Counted from the first letter of the stretch, positions 43,467 to 54,323 are shown. The stretch is 64,000 nucleotides of DNA from Butyricicoccus pullicaecorum DSM 23266 (GCF_900167005.1 NZ_FUXW01000003.1:77439-141438); one strand, 5' to 3'. Notes: generated by a model not told the origin, from the sequence alone. A program made the numbers and translations.

Positions 43467-44260
43467 TCGTGCTCCTTCTGCTTGGCAGCGTCCCAGAGCG
43501 CGTCCATTTCGGCAAGGCTCATCTCGGACAGGCTGCGGCCTGCATCCTTGGCGGCCTGTTCAACCTGCGCAAACCGACGGATAAACTTATCGGTCGTGCG
43601 GTTAATGGCATCCTCGGGATCGGTCTTGAGGAAGCGTGCGACGTTGACCACCGCGAACAGCAGGTCACCCAGCTCCTCGGACGGGTCGCCGTCTCCATCG
43701 ATGGCACGTGCGACCTCTGCGGTCTCCTCGCGCACCTTGTCCAGTGCACCCGAAATCTCGTCCCAATCAAAGCCGACCTTTGCCGCCTTGTGCTGCACCT
43801 TCTCGGCGCGAATCAGACCGGGCAGGCTGCGTGCGACGCTCTCCAGCGTCTCGGTAGTGGATTTCTGGTGTTTCTCCTTCTGCTTGAGGGCATCCCAGTT
43901 GGTCAGAACTTCGTCCGAGTTCTTGACCTCAACCGAGCCAAACACATGCGGATGACGATAGATCATCTTCTTGCAAATGCCGTCGGCCACATCGTCCATG
44001 GTGAACCGTCCAGCCTCGGCCTCGATCTGCGCATGGAACACGACTTGCAGCAGCACGTCGCCCAATTCCTCCTGAAGCAGTACCGGGTCATCGTTGTCGA
44101 TGGCTTCGACTGCCTCGTAGGTCTCCTCGATGAAGCTGCGGCGGATGGACTTGTGATCCTGCTCACGATCCCAGACACAGCCCTCCGGGCAGCGCAGAAT
44201 GCGCATGATCTCCAGCAGATCTTCATACGTATATTTTTCTTTGAATGTAAAATCTACCAT
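43463..44260 (-). CDS. mazG: Nucleoside triphosphate pyrophosphohydrolase MazG
   Basis: Hydrolyses (d)NTPs to monophosphates, cleaning damaged nucleotides and affecting ppGpp levels in E. coli. The 265-residue protein has two MazG domains: EETYEAVEAI with EELGDVLLQVVF, and EETAEVARAI with EELGDLLFAVVN. In Bacillus the homologue YabN carries an extra methylase domain that is absent here. Confidence 0.95.
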   Translation of the reverse strand: MVDFTFKEKYTYEDLLEIMRILRCPEGCVWDREQDHKSIRRSFIEETYEAVEAIDNDDPVLLQEELGDVLLQVVFHAQIEAEAGRFTMDDVADGICKKMIYRHPHVFGSVEVKNSDEVLTNWDALKQKEKHQKSTTETLESVARSLPGLIRAEKVQHKAAKVGFDWDEISGALDKVREETAEVARAIDGDGDPSEELGDLLFAVVNVARFLKTDPEDAINRTTDKFIRRFAQVEQAAKDAGRSLSEMSLAEMDALWDAAKQKEHE

Positions 44261-44299
44261 GATTGTTTTCCTTCTTTTCCGGGCAAAGACCGGTGATTT

Positions 44300-45934
44300 T
44301 TACTTCAGGCGCAGCAGTTTGACCAGCTTGTCGCCCTTGGGCATCATCATGATGTCATCCCGCTCGAGCGCATGCAGCGCCAACAGCAGCACGACGTAAA
44401 TCGCAGCCGCTACACAGATGGCCAGAACAACACCAATCATATTGCTCATCATCTGTACAACCTCTTCTTTTCCTCCCGCCATAATTCCACTGACCAGACT
44501 GTATACTGCGCGATAAGTAATGTATGCGCCTGCACCCATGCCCAGACATGCCGCCATGGGACGCACGAACAGCTTACCGATACCGGGCAGACGGACATAC
44601 TTGCGCAAAATGACCAGGTTTACGATGGTGATAAAGGCATAGCATACGACCGTGCCGAACGGTGCACCGTAAATGTTGATCTGCGGCATGCCGACCAGCG
44701 TATAATTGACTACAACCTTGATGACGCCACCGAGCAGCATGGAGATAACCGGCACGCGGACACGGCCTGCGGCCTGCAAGACTGCGTTGGTCAGGCTGAC
44801 CAGTGCGACAAAGGGAATGGCGAAACACAGGACACGCAGACAAGCCGCACCAACCTCCGGTTCACCCTTGAACAGCATCCGGATGATCGGTTCAGACAGG
44901 ACAAAGTAGCCCGTAGCGGCAGGCAGCGCGATCAGCATAGAAATACGCATCGCAGAGCCCAGATTCTTTGAGGTCAGTTCCTTATCATGCTTTGCCATCG
45001 CGCTGGCGATTGCCGGAACGATGGAGATCGCAAGCGCCGCAATCAGCGTCTGCGGCAGGTTGTACATGGTAAATGCCTTGGTATTGTACATACCAAACAG
45101 CTCATTGGACTCGGACAGGCTGTATCCGATCGATTGCAGACGGGATACGACCATGGTGGTATCGACCAGTGTGGTCAGGCTGGTAACCGAGTTGGTCAGC
45201 GTGATCGGGATGACCAGCCACAGCAGGCCATGCACGAGCTGACCGGTCGAGCGACATTCCCGGCTGGTCGAACGCGCATGACGCGCCGGGTCACGCATGT
45301 AATAGACCCAAATACCGACTGCAGCCACGGCTTCACCGATGGTGATACCCAGAATGGCCAGCGCCGTGCACACCTCGACCGGCAGATTGCGGAACATACC
45401 GACGGCGGCAAAACCCAGACCCAGGAACAGCTTGCCCAGGGCCTCGACCAGCTGGCTCATTGCGGTGGGCAGCATGTTGGACTTACCCTGATAGTAGCCG
45501 CGCACGACCGAGATGCAGGCGACAAAGAATACCGACGGTGCGACCGCCTTCATGGACAGAACGGCAGCCGGGTTTTTGATGAGGTCACCCAGCCACGACG
45601 CACCGAAGAACAGGAACGCCGAGCACAACGCACCCAGCGTGATAAAGACCAGTCCGGCGATACGAACGACCGAACGAATCTCGCGATTGCGTCCGAGGGT
45701 ATAGGACTCGGAAATCATCTTGGACAGCGCGACCGGTACGCCGGCTGTCGAGATAACGAACATCGCGGTGTAGAACTGATAGGCGACGTTGAAAACGCCC
45801 ATGCCCTCGTCCAACAGCAGATGCTGTAAGGGGATCTTAAACAGCGCACCGATCACCTTGACCAGCATATTGGCCACGATCAGGATGATGGCACCCTGTA
45901 AAAATGTTTGCTTTTTATTGTTTTGCTGCGGCAA
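44300..45934 (-). CDS. SpoVB/YabM-type polysaccharide or lipid flippase
   Basis: A 544-residue MATE/MOP-superfamily membrane protein with about 14 helices (QGAIILIVANMLVKVIGALF; LISIVPAIASAMAKHD-type segments). SpoVB relatives are needed for cortex peptidoglycan, and YabM is its paralogue located before mazG in Bacillus, as here. The start is a TTG at 45934, 9 bases after AAAGGG. No early in-frame ATG exists before residue 23. Confidence 0.9.
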   Translation of the reverse strand: MPQQNNKKQTFLQGAIILIVANMLVKVIGALFKIPLQHLLLDEGMGVFNVAYQFYTAMFVISTAGVPVALSKMISESYTLGRNREIRSVVRIAGLVFITLGALCSAFLFFGASWLGDLIKNPAAVLSMKAVAPSVFFVACISVVRGYYQGKSNMLPTAMSQLVEALGKLFLGLGFAAVGMFRNLPVEVCTALAILGITIGEAVAAVGIWVYYMRDPARHARSTSRECRSTGQLVHGLLWLVIPITLTNSVTSLTTLVDTTMVVSRLQSIGYSLSESNELFGMYNTKAFTMYNLPQTLIAALAISIVPAIASAMAKHDKELTSKNLGSAMRISMLIALPAATGYFVLSEPIIRMLFKGEPEVGAACLRVLCFAIPFVALVSLTNAVLQAAGRVRVPVISMLLGGVIKVVVNYTLVGMPQINIYGAPFGTVVCYAFITIVNLVILRKYVRLPGIGKLFVRPMAACLGMGAGAYITYRAVYSLVSGIMAGGKEEVVQMMSNMIGVVLAICVAAAIYVVLLLALHALERDDIMMMPKGDKLVKLLRLK

Positions 45935-45975
45935 TGTTGCACGCCCTTTCTGTTACGATTTTCTGGTTTCCGGGC

Positions 45976-46368
45976 TTACAGCGGACTGCCGCAGCCCGCG
46001 CAGTAAGCATCGTCCCGGCTGCACTGACGGCCGCAGCGCGCACAGGTGCACACGGTCTTGAGCGCACCGAGCTCGTCACGCAGCTCGCTGATCTCACCCT
46101 GAAGCACATCGAGCTGTGCAAGCTTGCGCTCGATCACGTCCTCGTCGGTCTCTGCACCCTGATGGATGTCATAGATGACCTTGCCGATCTCCTTGTACAG
46201 CACTTCACACTCGGTCGTACGGTCAAAGATCTGCAAATTCAGGCGGGTTGCCTGTGCCATCTCTCCCGCTTTCTTGCCTGCACGATCGGCAGCCTTAACT
46301 GCACCCGTGCGTGTCTGTTCGGCGACAACCTTGATTTTTTCAAGCAGCATCGAAACGTTATGATCCAT
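45976..46368 (-). CDS. Coiled-coil protein with C-terminal zinc ribbon
   Basis: A 130-residue protein. Residues 1-100 are helical (MDHNVSMLLEKIKVVAEQTR; AQLDVLQGEISELRDELGAL), and the end is a zinc ribbon with two CxxC knuckles, CARCGRQC and CAGCGSPL. Role unknown. ATG 46368 follows AAAGGAG. The 20-residue upstream extension of the open frame lacks support. It sits between the kinase-like gene and the flippase gene. Confidence 0.85.
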   Translation of the reverse strand: MDHNVSMLLEKIKVVAEQTRTGAVKAADRAGKKAGEMAQATRLNLQIFDRTTECEVLYKEIGKVIYDIHQGAETDEDVIERKLAQLDVLQGEISELRDELGALKTVCTCARCGRQCSRDDAYCAGCGSPL

Positions 46369-46442
46369 TTTTGACTTCTCCTTTCGCAGGGCCCTTTCGG
46401 CCCGTCTCAGGCCATGGCATCCCATTGGGATACCCGTTTGAT

Positions 46443-47369
46443 TTATCCGATAAACTCGTGCAGCACCGATGCCTCCGGAATGTACGGCAGGTAATCGATC
46501 GGTTCAAACAGCGTCGCTGCGCGGTATGCTTCGCGCAGGTCGGCCTTTTCCAGTGCATCGAGATGTTCGGTCAAGGTCTCCCGCAATGCAGGATACAGGA
46601 TATTGCTCTCATAGGGCAGATAGGTGTCGATGGTGAACTCGGCATGATGGCGGTAAGGCGCGATATACAGCCGCTCGCCGCGACGGATGGACAGCCACTG
46701 TCTGATGGTCTCGACCACCGATGCACTGCGGAAATGCGCGTCGCGCAGCGCACGGCGTGCAAAGCGCAGCACCTCGGGCGTAAACCGTCCGCCCTGTCCG
46801 TCCTGCACCTGTGCTTCGATCGACAGGTACACACAGCTCGACTGCTCTTCCAGGCCGCCTGTAATAACATCATTGAGCGAGTGAATGCCCTCAATGATGA
46901 CGATTTCGTCCTTGGAAAGGCGCATGGGGGTCACGTTCAGCGTCTGCCGTCCGGTCACAAAATCAAATGCCGGGACGAGGATCTCCTCACCCTTGGCCAG
47001 TCGGTGCAGATGATCGCTCAAAAGCTGCAAATCCATGCAGAGCGGCGATTCCAGGTCAACCACGTCGTTTTCCTCGTCGTAGGGCATGGAATAGCTGTCG
47101 CGACTGAGGTAGTAATCGTCCATGGAAATGCGCTGGCTGCGAATGCCCCGGCGCTCAATCGCACGGCACAGACGGTCAGCGGTCGTAGTCTTGCCAGCCG
47201 ACGACGGGCCGTTGAGCAGCAGAATGGGACGATCGGCCAGCCGTTCCCCGAGCAGCTCGGCGGTGTCGTCGATCTGCTTTAAGTACGCGGCTTCGCTCTC
47301 CTCGATGAATCCCTTGGGGTCGTTCTTTGCGCGGGCATTCAGCGTCGCGAGGTCGTAGGTTTTCAGCAT
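46443..47369 (-). CDS. Uridine kinase-like P-loop nucleoside kinase
   Basis: A 308-residue protein with an N-terminal extension of about 45 residues followed by a kinase domain: Walker A LNGPSSAGKTTTADRL, ISMDDYYLSRD, and the strand/lid region IVIIEGIHSLND. It resembles the Udk/phosphoribulokinase family but has a long N-terminal part. Substrate unknown. It lies 3 bases after hemZ. Confidence 0.88.
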   Translation of the reverse strand: MLKTYDLATLNARAKNDPKGFIEESEAAYLKQIDDTAELLGERLADRPILLLNGPSSAGKTTTADRLCRAIERRGIRSQRISMDDYYLSRDSYSMPYDEENDVVDLESPLCMDLQLLSDHLHRLAKGEEILVPAFDFVTGRQTLNVTPMRLSKDEIVIIEGIHSLNDVITGGLEEQSSCVYLSIEAQVQDGQGGRFTPEVLRFARRALRDAHFRSASVVETIRQWLSIRRGERLYIAPYRHHAEFTIDTYLPYESNILYPALRETLTEHLDALEKADLREAYRAATLFEPIDYLPYIPEASVLHEFIG

Positions 47370-47372
47370 GTG

Positions 47373-48839
47373 TTAGTCCTCACTTTCGCGGAGTAACCGG
47401 CGTTTTCCGGCTTGGATGCGCTCGCCGGCTTCCAGATATTCCCGCGGGTACTTGGGCGGTGTAAATCGTGTGATGCGTCCGGTGTCCCGGTCTACGCGCT
47501 TGGATACCCCGCCTGCGCCGCAGGACAGGATGGTCTGGATTTCTTCCATCATCGCAATGTTGTAAAAGCTCTCGGTGTCCGGCTTGCACCAGCCCACGTT
47601 CTCAAATCCACCAGCCGAAAACTTTTGGCGGTAGAGGTAGTACGGGCCGTATCCTGCACGCGGCAGGTGCTCCATGGCAAAGTCCAGCATCTGGCGCACT
47701 GCGTCATGCTGTGCGGCATTGCCTGCCCGGTCGGACAGGTCTGCGCCGCGCTTGATTGCCAAAGTATGCACAGTGATGTTCTCCGGGTCGAGCGCGATCA
47801 GTTTGGTGATGGTCTCAGCAAAGCTCTCGGGTGTGTCGCCGTCCAGTCCGGCAATCGTATCCATATTGATGACCCGGAAACCAGCACTTCTCGCCTGCTC
47901 ATAGGCGCGCACCACATCGTCCGCCGAGTGTCTGCGGCCAATGCGTGCAAGCACTTCGTCGTTCATGGTCTGGGGATTGATGGACACGCGATCTGCACCG
48001 CCTGCACGGATGGCGTGCAGCTTTTCCGGGGTGATGGTATCCGGACGTCCTGCTTCCACAGTATATTCACGCAGCGCGGAAAAATCCATTGCTTTTGCTG
48101 TCACGTCCATCAGACGCGCCAGCTGGTCGGCCGACAGCGTGGTGGGCGTGCCGCCGCCAATATAAATCGAGGTGACCTTCTTGCCCATCTCACGCAGCAG
48201 CGCACCGGTGCCCTGTACGTCGGCGCACAGCGCATCGACATAGGGTTCGATCAGTCCGGCAGACTTTTCGATCGAGCTGGACACGAACGAGCAATAGGCA
48301 CAGCGCGACGGACAGAACGGAATGCCCAGATAGAGCGAGACCTCGTCCTCTCCCAGTCCGTCCAGCGCCTGTTCGGCATACGCGGCACAGCGTACCGCCA
48401 GTGCAGTACGCGCAGGCGAGACAAAATAGCGGTCACGGAACTGCTCTGCGACCTGTCCGCGGGTCATGCCGCGGTGCAGCAGCGAGCGCACCAGCTTAGC
48501 CGGTCGTACACCGGTCAATGCGCCCCAGTCGGGCGGTGTCTGCAAGCCGGGTGCGACCGTGTCGTAAATGCCCAGCTTGACGATCTCGGACAGCGCACGC
48601 TTACGCGCCATCTCGTCCAAGCCAGTGCTCTCAGCCGTGCGCGTGCTCGTGCGCGTCACGCCTGCCAGCCGGGTCTCTGTCTGCACGGTCATCACGCCGT
48701 CCCGCTCGGTCAGCGCCGAGCAGCAGAAATCGTCCGTGCCGTCATCCTCCTGACGGCGTAACAGCGCCGCCGGGAGCAGCTGAAAAAGCATCTCCTCAGC
48801 GGCGTGTATGAGGTCATGTCCGATCAGCGTGTAATTCAT
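47373..48839 (-). CDS. hemZ: Coproporphyrinogen dehydrogenase-like radical SAM protein HemZ
   Basis: A 488-residue radical SAM enzyme with the cluster motif CPSRCAYCSF (CxxxCxxC) and SIYIGGGTPTTLS, typical of the HemN/HemZ/HemW group. The N-terminal 160 residues match the HemZ layout. Its actual substrate in anaerobes is uncertain. The ATG overlaps the stop of the MBL gene (ATGA). Confidence 0.92.
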   Translation of the reverse strand: MNYTLIGHDLIHAAEEMLFQLLPAALLRRQEDDGTDDFCCSALTERDGVMTVQTETRLAGVTRTSTRTAESTGLDEMARKRALSEIVKLGIYDTVAPGLQTPPDWGALTGVRPAKLVRSLLHRGMTRGQVAEQFRDRYFVSPARTALAVRCAAYAEQALDGLGEDEVSLYLGIPFCPSRCAYCSFVSSSIEKSAGLIEPYVDALCADVQGTGALLREMGKKVTSIYIGGGTPTTLSADQLARLMDVTAKAMDFSALREYTVEAGRPDTITPEKLHAIRAGGADRVSINPQTMNDEVLARIGRRHSADDVVRAYEQARSAGFRVINMDTIAGLDGDTPESFAETITKLIALDPENITVHTLAIKRGADLSDRAGNAAQHDAVRQMLDFAMEHLPRAGYGPYYLYRQKFSAGGFENVGWCKPDTESFYNIAMMEEIQTILSCGAGGVSKRVDRDTGRITRFTPPKYPREYLEAGERIQAGKRRLLRESED

Positions 48840-49480
48840 TTGCCGACCGCCTGACGCATATACGGGTTCATGCGGCGTTCTTCTTCCAGCGTGGAAGCGC
48901 CCTCGTGTCCGGGCAGCACATGCATGTCACCGGGCAGGTCATGCAGACGCTTGAGCGACTTGAGCATGAGCGAAAAGTCACCGCCCTCAAGGTCACAGCG
49001 TCCGCACTCGTGGCGGAACAGGGTGTCGCCGGTAAACAGCACGTCACCGACGCGCAGGCAGCTGGAACCTGGGGTATGACCGGGCGTGTGCAGCCAGGTG
49101 ACGGTCAGGCCGCCCACCTGAATCTGGGTGCCCTCCTTGGCTAAGATGTCCGGTTTGATTCCCTCGTATGCAGTGCTGGGCAGGCCAAAGCGGCGCAGCG
49201 AGGCGGACAGCGCCTCCGGGGTGAGCATCCACAGGTCATCCTCATGGATGGCAAGCTTAGCGCCGGTCTCACGCAGAACGTCCTTAACGCCCAGAATATG
49301 GTCAAAATGACCGTGGGTGAGCAGCACCCAGGTGATCTTGACCCCATGTTCCTTGGCAGCGTTCACGATGGCCGGGCCGTTATCGCCCGGATCGACGACC
49401 GCACCCTCCATGGTGTTTTCATCGTAAAAAATATAGCAATTTGTGCCGACCATGCCGACACACAGTTGTAAAATCTTCAT
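48836..49480 (-). CDS. MBL-fold metallo-hydrolase (glyoxalase II-like)
   Basis: A 214-residue protein with the metallo-beta-lactamase motif LLTHGHFDHILG, then TPGHTPGSSCL, FTGDTLFRHECGR and VLPGHEG. These are the zinc ligands of YcbL/hydroxyacylglutathione hydrolase-type enzymes. ATG 49480 (MKILQLCVG) follows GGAGGAAAAC. The longer open frame upstream overlaps dtd and is not supported. Confidence 0.92.
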   Translation of the reverse strand: MKILQLCVGMVGTNCYIFYDENTMEGAVVDPGDNGPAIVNAAKEHGVKITWVLLTHGHFDHILGVKDVLRETGAKLAIHEDDLWMLTPEALSASLRRFGLPSTAYEGIKPDILAKEGTQIQVGGLTVTWLHTPGHTPGSSCLRVGDVLFTGDTLFRHECGRCDLEGGDFSLMLKSLKRLHDLPGDMHVLPGHEGASTLEEERRMNPYMRQAVGK

Positions 49481-49508
49481 GTTTTCCTCCAGCTCGCGGG
49501 GTGTTCGA

Positions 49509-49961
49509 TCAGCCGCGCATTTCAGCGGTATCCATCCAGATAGTGACCGGGCCGTCATTGATCAGGCTGACCTTCATATCTGCGCCGAACTCGCCGGTCT
49601 CGACCGGCAGCCCGCTCGCGCGGCAGCGCTCCAGAAAGCGCTCATAGAGCGGAATCGCGGTCTCCGGACGGGCTGCACGCATAAAGTTCGGGCGCTTGCC
49701 CTTGCGGCAGTCGCCGTACAGGGTAAACTGGGATACGACCAACAGTCCGCCGCCGACATTGGCACAGGAAAGGTTCATTTTATCGTTTTCATCGGTAAAG
49801 ATACGCAGTCCGACACACTTGTCAGCCAGATAATCGGCCTCGGCCTCGGTGTCGCCCTCGCACACGCCCAGCAAAATCAGCAGGCCGTGCGAAATACTGC
49901 CGTGCACTGCGCCGTCAATCGTGACCGACGCGTCTTTTGCACGCTGAATGAGTGCTCGCAT
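49509..49961 (-). CDS. dtd: D-aminoacyl-tRNA deacylase
   Basis: Removes D-amino acids from mischarged tRNA. The 150-residue protein has the two diagnostic motifs, [14 protein letters not shown] and [10 protein letters not shown] (usual Gly-cisPro motif as NxGPVT). It lies between relA and the MBL gene, as in many Firmicutes. Confidence 0.97.
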   Translation of the reverse strand: MRALIQRAKDASVTIDGAVHGSISHGLLILLGVCEGDTEAEADYLADKCVGLRIFTDENDKMNLSCANVGGGLLVVSQFTLYGDCRKGKRPNFMRAARPETAIPLYERFLERCRASGLPVETGEFGADMKVSLINDGPVTIWMDTAEMRG

Positions 49962-49978
49962 GGTATTTGGTTTCCTCC

Positions 49979-52192
49979 TCAGCGTCCGGTATCGCTCGCA
50001 ATACGTGCGACATCAACGACGCCCTTTGTGTTCTTGATACGGGTCATAATGTGCTTGAGCTGACGCACGCCGCTGACGTCGATGACCGCATTGATCACGC
50101 CGTAGCCATCTTCCAGATCGCGTGCGTTGAGGTCACGTACATTGACCTTGGCCTGTGCCAGCAGCACGGCAATGTCAGCCAGCACGCCGGTGCGGCTGCG
50201 GGTAGAAATTTGCAGCGCGGTCGAGAACTTGTTGTTGCGCTCGAGCAAATCCTCATCCCACCAACAGTTGACCCAGCGGCTGCGGTCCTTGTCTTCCTCG
50301 TTGATGCGCACGTTGACGCAGTCACGGCGGTGAATGGACACGCCGTAGCCGCGCGTGATAAAGCCGATGATGTCATCGCCCGGAATCGGGGTACAGCAGC
50401 GAGCAAACTTAATCAGGCAGTTGTCAATGCCCTCAACGATAACGCCCGAATCGCTGTGCTTATTCTTCTTCTGCGGCTGCTGTTGGGTCTGGTTTGCCAT
50501 CTGCTCGGCCTTCTCCAGACGTTCGGCAGCACGGCGTACCCGTCCGACCTCATCCTTGACCTTATTGAGCACCTTGGTCAGCGTGATACCGCCGTAGCCC
50601 AGCGCTGCATACATCTCGTCGATGGTCTGATAGCTGAACTTATTCAGGGTATTCTGAATGACTTCCTCATTCTCATAAAAACCGTTATACAGCAGGTTTG
50701 CGCGCAGTTCGCGGTCCAGGTCTTCCTTGCCCTTGATGATATTTTCCTCACGGCATTCCTTTTTGAACCACTGTTTAATCTTGTTACGTGCCTCGGTCGT
50801 GCGGACGATCTTGAGCCAGTCACGGCTGGGGCCGTGCGCTTCCTTGCTGGTCAGAATCTCGACGATATCGCCATTTTTAAGCTGGCTGTCGATAGGTGCA
50901 ATGCGTCCGTTGACCTTGGCACCGGTCATACGATTGCCGACTGCCGAGTGGATGGCGTACGCCAGATCGATCGGGGTTGCACCGGCAGGCATGTTGACGA
51001 CGTCACCCTTGGGCGTAAAGACGAATACCTCGTCAGCGAACAAATCGACCTTGATGGCCTTGATGAAGTCCTCTGCCTCGGTGTCCTGCTGGGCTTCGAG
51101 CAGCTGGCGAATCCACGAGAACGCCTGCTCGTTGCCTACCTTATCCAATCCCTGCTTGTACTTCCAGTGCGCCGCGACACCGTACTCTGCCATCTTGTGC
51201 ATTTCCTCGGTGCGAATCTGGATTTCAAACGGGATACCATCGCGGCCAATAACCGTGGTGTGCAGCGACTGGTAGCCGTTGGGCTTGGGTGTGGAAATAT
51301 AGTCCTTAAATCGTCCCGGAATGGGCTTATACAGGTCATGCACATAGCCCAGGACGTTATAGCAGTCGGCCACGGTATCTACGATGACGCGCACGGCGCA
51401 GATGTCGTAGATTTCGTTCATGGTCTTGTGCTGGGAGTACATCTTGCGATAAATCGAGTAGATATGCTTAACGCGCGCCGAGATATCATGACGGATACCA
51501 GCCTCGTTGAGCTTGAGCGAGATGCTCTCCTTGATGTGATCGAGGAAATCCTCGTATCGCTCGGACTGCTGTTCCAGTCCGTCCACAATTTCCTGATAGC
51601 CAATCGGGTCAAGGATACGCAGACACAGGTCTTCCAGCTCCCACTTGATGCGGCTCATGCCCAGTCGGTGCGCGATGGGCGCGTAGATCTCCATGGTTTC
51701 GAGTGCCTTGTCGCGCTGCTTGCGCTCGGGCAGATACTGGAAAGTGCGTGCATTGTGCAGGCGGTCGGCCAGCTTGATGAGGATGACGCGGATGTCCTTG
51801 GCCATCGCCATGAACATTTTGCGCAGATCTTCAAACTGCTCCTGCTCCTTGGAATAGCGCAGCATACCCAGTCGGGTAACGCCGTCTACCAACTCGGCAA
51901 CCGAAGTGCCGAACTTATTCTCAATTTCACGATAGCCGAACTCGGTGTCCTCGATGCAGTCGTGCAGCAGGCCGGCACAGATCGAGTCGGTATCCAGTCC
52001 CATCTCCACGATGATCTCAGCCACCGCGACCGGATGGATGATGTAGGGTTCGCCGTTGCGGCGCTTCTGACCTTCATGCGCCTGTGCCGCGCACTCGTAG
52101 GCGGCACGGATCTTCTTGACATTGGCCGAGGGGTTCTGCTTTTCCACCCGCTCGATCAGAAAATCAATCCTGTTTTTCATCGGAGCGCTCAT
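49979..52192 (-). CDS. relA: Bifunctional (p)ppGpp synthetase/hydrolase (RelA/SpoT)
   Basis: Stringent-response enzyme. The 737-residue protein has the HD hydrolase domain ([28 protein letters not shown]), the synthetase domain ([20 protein letters not shown]), TGS ([20 protein letters not shown]) and a C-terminal ACT domain ([20 protein letters not shown]). The dual domain set is that of Firmicute Rel. recJ-relA-dtd order is conserved in this phylum. Confidence 0.97.
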   Translation of the reverse strand: MSAPMKNRIDFLIERVEKQNPSANVKKIRAAYECAAQAHEGQKRRNGEPYIIHPVAVAEIIVEMGLDTDSICAGLLHDCIEDTEFGYREIENKFGTSVAELVDGVTRLGMLRYSKEQEQFEDLRKMFMAMAKDIRVILIKLADRLHNARTFQYLPERKQRDKALETMEIYAPIAHRLGMSRIKWELEDLCLRILDPIGYQEIVDGLEQQSERYEDFLDHIKESISLKLNEAGIRHDISARVKHIYSIYRKMYSQHKTMNEIYDICAVRVIVDTVADCYNVLGYVHDLYKPIPGRFKDYISTPKPNGYQSLHTTVIGRDGIPFEIQIRTEEMHKMAEYGVAAHWKYKQGLDKVGNEQAFSWIRQLLEAQQDTEAEDFIKAIKVDLFADEVFVFTPKGDVVNMPAGATPIDLAYAIHSAVGNRMTGAKVNGRIAPIDSQLKNGDIVEILTSKEAHGPSRDWLKIVRTTEARNKIKQWFKKECREENIIKGKEDLDRELRANLLYNGFYENEEVIQNTLNKFSYQTIDEMYAALGYGGITLTKVLNKVKDEVGRVRRAAERLEKAEQMANQTQQQPQKKNKHSDSGVIVEGIDNCLIKFARCCTPIPGDDIIGFITRGYGVSIHRRDCVNVRINEEDKDRSRWVNCWWDEDLLERNNKFSTALQISTRSRTGVLADIAVLLAQAKVNVRDLNARDLEDGYGVINAVIDVSGVRQLKHIMTRIKNTKGVVDVARIASDTGR

Positions 52193-52214
52193 AACTTTGA
52201 CACTTCCTTTATTC

Positions 52215-54323
52215 TCAAATCACACTGCCCTGCATCGTATTGCAGTCCTTGCTCATGGATTGCAGGGTCTTGAGGACAACCGACTTGGAAATATCGGCCT
52301 TGCCCTCGATATGTTTTAGCACAATATTCAGCTGTCCTTCCCGGAAGTGATAGCTGAGCAGACGGCTCTCGCTGAACACGTCCAGGCAGACCAGCAGCTT
52401 GCCGATGTTGATCTCGCGGCGGCTCTCCCACGATACCCGGCGCGACAGTGCACCGTCGGGCACCGACAGCCAGCCATCTTCGCTGCGGCTCAAAATATGT
52501 CTCCAGACCGCGACCAGATCACGACGCTCAGGCAGCAGCACGCGGGCTTCGCGTGCGGTCAGCGCACCGTCAGACATGAACCGATTGTACAGGTTCAAAA
52601 TCTTCTGGTCGGCCATGACCTCGCAGGTGCTCAGCTGAATATCACGGATGACCAGCTGCACGCTGCACCGTCCGCGGTACTCATTGATCTCCAGACAGAA
52701 TGCCGCGTCTACATAGTTGCCCTGTGCAAATCCGCATCCGCCCTGTCCGGTACCGAACAGCATGGCCGTGTAGGTCTGACCATCCTTGGACAGCGTCAGC
52801 CGCACATGGCGGTCGGACGAAATGGGCGTAATCTCCTCGACCAGCAGATCGCACATGGAAAAGACCGGCTGCGGGTTGCCCATGCCAAACGGCTCGAGCA
52901 CATCCAGCCCACGGGTTGCCTCGGTTGAGATAAACTCAGGTGCAATCGGGCAGTCAATGTGCAAAATGGGCATGAGTTCCTGCGGGTTGACATGCTCCCG
53001 CGCCCAAGCCTCCATATTCTCATGGAACTGCTGAATATTTTCCTCGCGGATGGTCAGTCCGGCGGCCAATTCGTGTCCGCCGAAGCGCTCGAGCAGCGGT
53101 GCGCTGTCGCACAGCGCTTCGTACAGGTTAAAGCCCTTGACCGACCGTCCCGAACCCTTGCCGATGCCGTCTTCCAGTGCAATCAGCACGGTTGGGCAGG
53201 CGTAGCGATCACAGATGCGCGACGAGACAATGCCGATCACGCCATGATGCCAGTCCTCTCCGGCCAGCACGATGACCTGATCTTCCAGCGGGTCATACTC
53301 CAGGCGCAGCTTCTGCAAGGCCTGTTCCAAAATCTGGTTCTCGGTCGCCTGCCGCTGCTTGTTCTGCTCGCACAGCGCCATCGCCAAGGTCTGTGCACGG
53401 CGCGGATCGTCGGTCAGGAACAGCTCTGCGGCCATGTCCGCATGACCCAGACGGCCTGCGGCATTGATACGCGGCGCTAAAATAAAGCTGATGGTCGAAG
53501 CGGTCAGGCGCTTGCCCTGCTGTCCGGACTCGTGCAGCAGCATGGACAGACCAACGTTTTGCGTCTCTGCCATGCGGCGCAGACCTGCTGCGACAATAAT
53601 ACGATTTTCCCCGACCAGAAGCATGACATCAGCCACCGTGCCCAGTGCGACCAGGTCGGCGTACTGTTCGAGTACGGCGCGCTGCTGGCCGTCTCCCGCC
53701 AGTGCGCATGCCAGCTTGAACGCCACACCGACGCCTGCCAGTTCGGCAAACGGGTAGGTGCTGTCGGCACGCTTGGGGTTGACGACCGCGTTGGCGTCGG
53801 GCAGTTCTTCCCGGCATTCGTGATGATCGGTCACGACCACTTCCATGCCGAGTTCACGTGCGCGGGCGATCTCCTCGAACGCCGAAACGCCCGAGTCCAC
53901 CGTGACAATCAGTCCGATGCCGTCCTGTGCCAGACGATCCATCGCACCCATGCTCAGGCCATAACCCTCGCTCAGGCGGTCGGGAATGTAATGGCGCACA
54001 TCCGCGCCCAGACTGCGCAGCACACGCGTCATCACACAAGTGGAAGTCACGCCGTCCACGTCGTAGTCGCCGAATACTGCGATCTTCTTTCCCTGTTCGA
54101 TCGCTCGGCGGATGGTATCCCGCGCTTTGGCCATATCAGGCAGCAGCATTGGATCATGCAGCTTTGCGGGATCGGTTTCCAGAAAGGCGCGGGCAGCCTC
54201 AGGGGTGTCAATCCCGCGCGCGCATAAAGCGGCGGCAGCAAGCGGCGTAAAACCACAGCTGCGTGCCAGTGACCGCACAGTTTCCAGGTTGGGTTTGGCG
54301 GTCACCCATCGTTTCATTTTCAT
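52215..54323 (-). CDS. recJ: Single-stranded-DNA-specific exonuclease RecJ
   Basis: 5'-3' exonuclease used in recombination and mismatch repair. The 702-residue protein has the DHH-family motifs VFGDYDVDGVTSTC, TVDSGVSAFEE, VVTDHHECREELP and LAPRINAAGRLGHAD, plus a long C-terminal OB-like region. GAGGG ribosome binding site and a strong promoter; it appears to head the long minus-strand gene run. Confidence 0.96.
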   Translation of the reverse strand: MKMKRWVTAKPNLETVRSLARSCGFTPLAAAALCARGIDTPEAARAFLETDPAKLHDPMLLPDMAKARDTIRRAIEQGKKIAVFGDYDVDGVTSTCVMTRVLRSLGADVRHYIPDRLSEGYGLSMGAMDRLAQDGIGLIVTVDSGVSAFEEIARARELGMEVVVTDHHECREELPDANAVVNPKRADSTYPFAELAGVGVAFKLACALAGDGQQRAVLEQYADLVALGTVADVMLLVGENRIIVAAGLRRMAETQNVGLSMLLHESGQQGKRLTASTISFILAPRINAAGRLGHADMAAELFLTDDPRRAQTLAMALCEQNKQRQATENQILEQALQKLRLEYDPLEDQVIVLAGEDWHHGVIGIVSSRICDRYACPTVLIALEDGIGKGSGRSVKGFNLYEALCDSAPLLERFGGHELAAGLTIREENIQQFHENMEAWAREHVNPQELMPILHIDCPIAPEFISTEATRGLDVLEPFGMGNPQPVFSMCDLLVEEITPISSDRHVRLTLSKDGQTYTAMLFGTGQGGCGFAQGNYVDAAFCLEINEYRGRCSVQLVIRDIQLSTCEVMADQKILNLYNRFMSDGALTAREARVLLPERRDLVAVWRHILSRSEDGWLSVPDGALSRRVSWESRREINIGKLLVCLDVFSESRLLSYHFREGQLNIVLKHIEGKADISKSVVLKTLQSMSKDCNTMQGSVI

